Source: Candidatus Rifleibacteriota bacterium
GTDB lineage: Bacteria > Riflebacteria > Ozemobacteria > Ozemobacterales > Ozemobacteraceae
Assembly: GCA_017526725.1 (NCBI GenBank)
Contig: JAFXRA010000340.1
Location: 1 to 7,392, forward strand
Length of the DNA stretch: 7,392 nucleotides
Reading direction: 5' to 3'
The position numbers and the translations under genes are program-made. Shown one piece after another: positions 1 to 7,100 of this stretch; positions within the stretch are counted from its first letter, which is position 1, and each line of letters begins with the position of its first letter. The notes under the pieces are model-generated. The model saw only the letters and a list, made by a program, of their open reading frames with translations, searched no databases and had not been told where the DNA came from.

Positions 1-1
1 A

Positions 2-1168
2 ACAAGAACCGGAGATGATTTTATAGTATATGCAGGTACTAGTGCAGAAAACAAATTTGGCTACTATGGTCTATGGGTTGCTACTTTTTCTGACGCTATT
101 GGAGACACCTCCGGCGGTTATTGGCAAGGAGTTAACGGTCTCTCCCGCAAAACAAGAAATCCAGCACTCAAATATCTGATATATGACATTTCTATGGATT
201 CTGACGGCAATCTCTATGCCAGCACAGGAGGCGGATTATATTACATTCCTCGTTATGGAAGCGGAGAAGAAGCGGTTCCTCTTTCTGGGAATCAGCCTGA
301 CATACCTCTTGTTGCAATTGAAACTGCAAAAATTAATGATAGAAACCACATATTTGCCGCTACAACTCTTGGGGTTTATGATATTCTTCTAGTATACAAT
401 AATAAAACCTCAATTGAATCATGTGATCTATTAATATATACCCAGCAAAAATACAGAGTTTGGGAAACAAGAGATGGTGAAGTTGAAGACGGTAAAGACG
501 CATCTGGAACTACAATAATGAAACCTTATACTGAATATGCCTTTAGCAATACCGAACAGGATAATCCAATTCAATCCTTTGTTCGTTCTCTCAGATACGA
601 TAGCTTAAACAGATCATTATATTTCGGAACATCATCAAGTCAGGTTTTCCATTGTCCAAGCCTACATCCAAATATAGTTATACATTCTACCGCCCCAGTG
701 TTTAGGGGTTCATCAGGAATAGCAACGGATCCAATAAGTCCAGTATATGAATATCCAGACCTGTCATATCCTAACAGTGGTTCTGTATCAGCAGTTCCGT
801 TAGCTCTTGCTCTAGACGTAATTAATACAAACACGATTTGGGCTGCAACAACCAATGGAGTAGCCCGCTCAATAGATTACGGCAGAAACTGGACTTCTTA
901 CTCTTTCTCTGGCGGCGTTACAACTAACTGTAAGTGTATTCTTGTTGACCCGAACAACACAATAAATGTTATGTCAGGCAGTGAAGACGGGCTTTATCGT
1001 TCAACAGACGGTGGTTCTAGCTGGACTAGAATAAAAAGCGGCTTAGGGAATTTCAAAACAGTTACAAGTCTAACTCAAGCTTCAGGTGCCGCAGGGCAAA
1101 GACGTAAAGTATGGGTTGGAACTTCCGGCGGTGTTTTTATAGGAAAACAGTCTTTGTCGCTAGAATAA
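2..1168 (+). CDS. BNR/Asp-box-type beta-propeller protein, 5'-truncated by the window edge
   Basis: The frame is open from base 2 to the TAA at 1166-1168, giving 388 visible residues. The ATG at 194 is internal, because the 64 codons before it already encode propeller sequence (FIVYAGTS, GLWVATF) and no Shine-Dalgarno-like run precedes it. Seven blade-like repeats are visible at about residues 7-28, 60-83, 104-128, 195-218, 267-299, 311-343 and 353-380. Each contains a pattern like 'hydrophobic-YA-GT-x-GLY'. Blades 5 and 6 carry Asp-box motifs, SIDYGRNW (290-297) and STDGGSSW (334-341), as in sialidase, sortilin and YCF48-like propellers. These boxes are structural, and no sialidase catalytic residues can be recognised. 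A stretch of about 63 residues (129-191) interrupts the repeats between blades 3 and 4. The protein ends directly after the last blade, with no sorting signal or membrane anchor. It is probably extracytoplasmic, as such propellers often are, but the signal peptide region is missing. The ligand and function are unknown. It converges on the giant Ig-like gene. Confidence 0.88.
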   Translation, partial: TRTGDDFIVYAGTSAENKFGYYGLWVATFSDAIGDTSGGYWQGVNGLSRKTRNPALKYLIYDISMDSDGNLYASTGGGLYYIPRYGSGEEAVPLSGNQPDIPLVAIETAKINDRNHIFAATTLGVYDILLVYNNKTSIESCDLLIYTQQKYRVWETRDGEVEDGKDASGTTIMKPYTEYAFSNTEQDNPIQSFVRSLRYDSLNRSLYFGTSSSQVFHCPSLHPNIVIHSTAPVFRGSSGIATDPISPVYEYPDLSYPNSGSVSAVPLALALDVINTNTIWAATTNGVARSIDYGRNWTSYSFSGGVTTNCKCILVDPNNTINVMSGSEDGLYRSTDGGSSWTRIKSGLGNFKTVTSLTQASGAAGQRRKVWVGTSGGVFIGKQSLSLE

Positions 1169-1179
1169 GAATTAAGAAA
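1169..1179. other. 11-base intergenic gap between two convergent stop codons
   Basis: The plus-strand gene ends with TAA at 1166-1168 and the minus-strand gene ends with TAG at 1182-1180. The gap is A-rich and contains no hairpin. No convincing GC-rich stem followed by a T run is visible in either direction just beyond the stops, so any terminator must lie inside the opposing gene, or transcripts overlap at their 3' ends. Confidence 0.85.
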
Positions 1180-4100
1180 CTACCAGGTAAAACCAGAGCG
1201 GACACGTATTATTTTGCCATTTCCAGAATTGCTGATATAAAGATCAGACATCTCACCTGTTCCGCAAATAGTCAGATTTTGAGCCCCTTCTTCGACATAA
1301 AATGAATACAAAATTTCAAAAGTATTAGAGTCTATAACATAAACATATGGCTTATTAGAATCATTTTTACCGGCTACGTATATTCTGTTGGTCGACGAAC
1401 TGTATACAACCCCTTCAGGTGAAGGTACAGTAACAGTTTTTTCTTCATCATTTCCATTAAAATCTAATGTAACAATTTTATTATTTGAACTATCAGAAAC
1501 GTATAACTCATCATTTGAATAAGCTATGCCGTATGGTTTATTGAAAATATAAGCAGAATCAATATAATGAGTGCCATCAGAATAGAATAATTTTACCCTA
1601 TTACCGCTTGTATTTGATCTATCTGTTATATAAATCTTAGAGTTTTTAATGATAAAACTACCATAAGCAGTAATACTACCATCTCCGATGCTAGGCGATG
1701 TATAGCTTTCATCTTCAGTCAAATCAGACACTTTCCATTTTTTAAGTTTTAATGAGCTAGGATCAGTTAAAGTATAAAGGGCGGAACTATCATAGAATAA
1801 GCCTCCAACAGATACCGCCGGAGTTGCGGTACCTTCAGTTAAACTGCCACTAATAGAAGAGTTAATGTCTGTATTTCTGGTTAAAGGCAGTATGTTTGAT
1901 CCAGTGCTTGATAAGAATAAATTAGCATTACCATCAGATACTAAACTGTTTTTAACACCTAAGTTACCACAATTTTCATAACCCCAAACCCAAAAAGACA
2001 ATGTGGTGGAAGTAGCTATTCCAAATTTATCTTCTAACGTAACAAGATAGGTATAAGAACCTATTGAATAATTCCTATTAAATTCACTTACTTCAGTATC
2101 ATGATCTTCAGACAAACTATGCCATTTAATAGATTTTAAGTCAGGATCGTTTGATACTACCTTAAGATCCAAATTAATAATACCATTTGTTGATTTAATA
2201 ATAGGATAATTTAATAGACCTGATGTCCCTGTTCCTAAATACGTAACATTAGTTTCTATCTTCGGACCGTAAGTAAATTCTGGACCAGAATCAACGAGTA
2301 TAGACGTCTGGGCAGTATAGGTTATTCCGCTGGAATCCGAAGCATAGTAATAAATAGTGTGATAATCTCGTGATAAACCATTAAGAGTAAAACGTTTATT
2401 TTCTCCATATTGTTCAGTGACCTTTTTAGGTTCTCCATCTTCATCTACCTTATAATAACCAGTTAAAGGAGAAACATCATTGACGATAAAAGAAACAGAA
2501 GTATTTTGATCTATTCTTTTACCGTCTTCAGCCCCAATAAATACTGGAACAGGAATACCCGTCGTTAACTTAACAGTCTCACTGCTTATGTATTTTTTAG
2601 CAAAATCATAATCTACAAAATCTTTATCTTCTGCAACAAATCTCAGATACCAAGTTCCTTCACCTAAAGTAGCATCTGATAAAGAAAGATTAGCAACACC
2701 GCTAACCAATTCAGTTCCGTCATCTGTTTCTGAAGTACACCTTAGCCATTTTAGATTTTCGCTTTCAACTTGACTGCCACCACATTTATTTGCGATACCT
2801 TTCAAAGTTAGAGTATGACCGACAAAATACTTTGCATCATTTTCAACAACAGAAAAAGAACCATCGTTTTTTTCCTGTTGTATTTCAATTGTAGGGCTAG
2901 CATTAACTATAAATTCTACAGAATCGCTCTTTTCTACACCAGCAGTATCTGTTGCAACATAAAAAATCTTATGATAACCGCGGCCAAAATATTTGGAAAT
3001 ATTAAAACCATATCCTAATTCATTACCGGAATTATCATACCAACAGTGTGCCAGCAAACCTTCAAAGGTATTGTTTCCTTCTAAATTAAGTTCATCGCTA
3101 ACAGTATAGCCGAATGAAGAATGATTTTCTGGGGATTCTATATGAGGAACAGGATAACCATAATAAAAAGTAGTAGTATAAGAATTATTAAAGCCCAATC
3201 TATCTGTTGCTGACAGGGTAATAACCCAAGTTCCAGGATCTGTCAAATCTGTATTTTTTAAAGTTAAAAAGCCTCTTCCGTCAAACTTTTGTTTCCCTGC
3301 TTCGTTATCCTGTTTATAAAGAGTCCAATTCATCTTGGTAGCTTCAATAATATCATGGTCAACAGCACCAGTAGCACTGCCATTTATTGTTAATTGTTCA
3401 CTGTTTTCCAAAGTAAAAAACACTGAACTTGTAGTAAGATTAGTGCCATTTGCAAGTTTTATTTCAATTGCTGGTAAATAGCTTGAAGCAGCATAATTGA
3501 AATGTCGAGTTACAGTTACTTTGTTTCCTACACTATCCTCCCCGCTTAAAACTATTTTATTATCACCATTAACAAGTTTGGTATCATCCTTTGATATAGT
3601 TATATCTTTACCACTACCAATATAACCTTTATCATTGAGATACCATTTCATTTCAATATTTTCTGAACCGGTTGCATTAAAGTCTATATCGCTATCTTGG
3701 AAAGACTGATTCTCTGCTGGATACAATATTTCTGGAAGCTGCTCACCAAAATAGATGTTGTGACAAATTGAACCAACTACCCCATATTCATCTTCAGCTG
3801 TCAAGGTAACTTTATTAATACCCTTAGCCAAACCTAATTCAGAATTAGTTATTGTATCCGTTCTGTCACCCTTAGGTGTAATATCTTCGCCTAAATACCA
3901 TTTATAATTAGTCAAATCGTTGTTTCCAACTGCTGGAGTACCAGACGCTTTTAAGGTAATATCAAAACCATCATAAATGTAAGCATCAGTATTTGCGAAA
4001 TCCAATGGAGGAGAAAAAGCCAAAGCAGGCAAGTTGTCTATGAGAATTTTCTTAGTCATAATACTAACTTCACCTAAAGAATCAGTAGCTACCAATGACA

Positions 4101-7100
4101 AATAATTTTCACCCTTTTTCAGCAGCAATTGAATTCCGTTCATAGATGGGTCAGAATCACTAAGCTTTGTACAGCCTGGTTTTCCCCAATCAAGATACCA
4201 TTCAAAATTAACTGCCCCTACAGAATCAGGATAACCGGAAGGTGTAACAACAACTCTGTCAGATTCATAATCATCAAAGTTTATAAAAGTATCACTAGCT
4301 GGGTTATCAAAGCTTGCTAAGGGCAAATTGAAATACATTTTTTTTACTTTTATACCAACAAACCCTTCACTAATATCGCATCTTAATTCTACAGTCCCTG
4401 TCCCTTCTCCTAAAGCTGCGATTTCATTACTGTTTACGGTAATTTCCGAATTACCAGAAAAAGTCAGTTTACCAGTTTCTCCATATTCTTTACTAATACT
4501 CCATGCCATAAGAGAAGAATCTACAGGATTTCCATCAATTGGACTAGTACCAGAGCCAACAAAAATAATCTGCTTCCCTGTGAAGAATACGCAATTAGTT
4601 GGATCTATCTTGATATGCTCAATGTTTCTAACTGATATATCCATTGTTGGGAATAAACCAACGTTCATAATTACTTCATCAGAACTTGTTACATTTGAAC
4701 TATCTGTAGCAATAGCTTTAACAGTATAAATACCTTCTTCAAATTTTTTAGTAAAACTTGAAATACTGGTATTAATTAGATTACCGTCAACAAACCAAGC
4801 GATAGGAATACTATCTTTTTCTATATTAGATTCAAAACTTATATCACTATTAATTTCGTAACTAATTTCGGGTTTAGGGCTTAAAACTGAAATAGCATCA
4901 ATACCAGATTCGAAATCTAAGCTTAATGAAGCTACTGTGCCATAAGGTCCTGTAGCCTCAACTATAACAGTATGTGTTCCTGAACCGAGCATCCCTTCTG
5001 CAGTGCCTTGCCCTACTGAGAAAAGTCTTCCTGTCTTCCATAGAACCGGAGAACCGGAATCCATAATATACCATTTAATATTTTCATCATTAATATTATT
5101 ATTAGAAGAATCCAAGCAGTTAGCATGAAATAAAACAGGGTGACCCTCAAAGAAATATGCACCACTTGCATAATTTAACTTTATTATAGGTTCTCTTTCT
5201 ACTACAACATTAATAATAGAACTAGCAACATTTGAGGCATAATCCATGCCTTGATATCTTATGCTATGATAACCTACTGGCAAATTAGCAATTAGAGTAT
5301 TATTTGTACCTGACGATTCAGTATTTTCATCAATGAACCAGTTCATTTCCAAGGTACCAGTTGAGGTCGGAACAGCGGTAAAAGTTATATCTGTTCCCAG
5401 ATCAAATCTAGTTCCAGAAGCAGGACTAGTAATATTTGGAAGAGGCAAACCTGTTTCAAAATAATAATCATCACTTATTACTTCACCTAACTCATTTTTG
5501 CCTATAACTTTTATAGAATGAAGACCTGCCGGCATGTTATCAATCGAAAAGCTTTCTATTCCGCTTTTCCATGGAGCAGCAGCACCATCAAGATACCACT
5601 TATAGGTAGAAGAAGCCAATGAAGCGCCGTTCCCATCTATGCCTTTTGCGTAAAAATCAATTTTACTACCTTCAAAGAAAGCAGCTCCAGTTTCTGGAGT
5701 AAGGGTTATACGAGCAGGCATATCATACCAAATGAAAATAGATTCAGAAGAGACTGCTCCCTGAGAGTCTTTAGCTTCAACTCTTATTGTGTGTTTTTTA
5801 TTTTTTGTTAATGAATCATTTACAAAAAATGTTCCAGAGCCTATTTTGCCATCAATATCGGAGAACCAGGTTATCTGCTCAGATGCAGTAATTTCTCCAT
5901 CATCAAAGTCAACAACCTTTGCTTTAAATACCAAATGATTTTCAGAGGTATAACCAGCATCATTAATCGGGCTTAAAATAGTGATATCAGGAGGAACATT
6001 AAGAATTGAAATATCTATAGAACCAGTTCCGACAACTCCTGCAGAATCTTTTGCCGACAAATAAACAGTATATGTACCCTGTGCTGTAAAATTGTAAGTA
6101 AAAGAAGCTCCTTCATTCTGAATTAATACTATTTCACTTGTAGAAGTAGCAAAATACCATTTGTAATCTTCATAGGGTATGAAATTTCCTTCATAGTCTT
6201 TTGCAATAGCATTAAAAGACAACTCTCCAGGATAAAACTCGGTAATTTGTGGTGATGTAAAAGTAATAACAGGGAAAGAAGTAACATTTACGACAATACT
6301 TTTTGATATTGTAGCAATTTCATCAGAAACATATGCCGTTAGAGTAGCAAGTCTAGTTTCTTTTGCCTTTAAAGAGGGAGATTGCCAATACATTCTTCTG
6401 CTGTTCTGGCCTGAAATGATAGTTCCATCAGAAACCTCCCAATCATATAAAAGTTCTGAATCTTTAGGGAACGAGGCTACGACTTCATAAGAAGAAATTG
6501 TATTGCCTGTTATCTGCTCAGAAGCTGAAGAAATAATATTAATATATCTCAAAACAGGTTGGACAACAATTTCCCCAGGATAAGACACTGTTCCATTACT
6601 TGATATTTTAATGGGCAATTCCACCTTACTCCAAAAAAGAGGATAATTTGATGAAGAAACCTGGCTTGCTTTTAAAGTTATAACTGCTGTTGTCTCTTCT
6701 GAAGGAATTCCCCAATCTACGTAAGTCTTATCAATACTTTCATATGTAAAAGAACCAACAGAAGTAGACCATTCTAATTCTAAGCTATCATTTTGAGGAT
6801 CAACTGCATTGCCATAAAGCCTAAGAGCAAAGCCGCCAGATATGGTTTCTCCAACTTTTATACTAACAAATGGCGCTTTTTTATTGGTTATACCAGAAGG
6901 AGGTAAAGTAACAGCTGAAACTCCCTGTATTTCACTTTGAAAAGCGCTTGAATCTACTTTCCATTCTAAGGTCACCAAATCTTTATTACTTGGAGGAACA
7001 ACTTTTAATAAACCAGCAGCTCCTAAGGGCATTTTAGGAGATAGATAACAGCCGCTTTCATCTATAGTAAACTCTTCACCCCATAACCAGATTTTACACT

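Noticed and set aside
183..392. Plus-strand open frame of 69 codons at the left end
   Set aside because: It overlaps the propeller gene in a different frame. The propeller frame has blade repeats on both sides, so this is a shadow.
640..855. Minus-strand open frame of 71 codons inside the propeller gene
   Set aside because: It lies wholly antisense to a well-supported coding region, shows no domain signature and has no context of its own.
2..1168. Sialidase (neuraminidase) function for the Asp-box propeller
   Set aside because: Asp boxes are structural and occur in many non-enzymatic propellers. The Arg triad and Tyr/Glu nucleophile pair of sialidases cannot be identified.
1111..1305. Plus-strand open frame of 64 codons bridging the two gene ends
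   Set aside because: It overlaps the ends of both real genes in other frames and has no recognisable motif or ribosome binding site.
4328..4729. Plus-strand open frame of 133 codons antisense to the giant gene
   Set aside because: It mirrors the A3/B2 Ig-like coding sequence. Its composition is that of a shadow frame, and the opposite strand has clear repeat-domain signatures.
5684..5700. Inverted repeat with a 6-base stem and 3-base loop (ctccag ttt ctggag)
   Set aside because: It is inside the A1 domain coding sequence with no T run or regulatory context, and is of a size expected by chance in this length.
1972..6897. Tandem DNA repeats prone to slippage or recombination
   Set aside because: The domains are repeated only at the protein level. 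I found no long identical nucleotide stretches between them, so recent DNA-level expansion is not supported.
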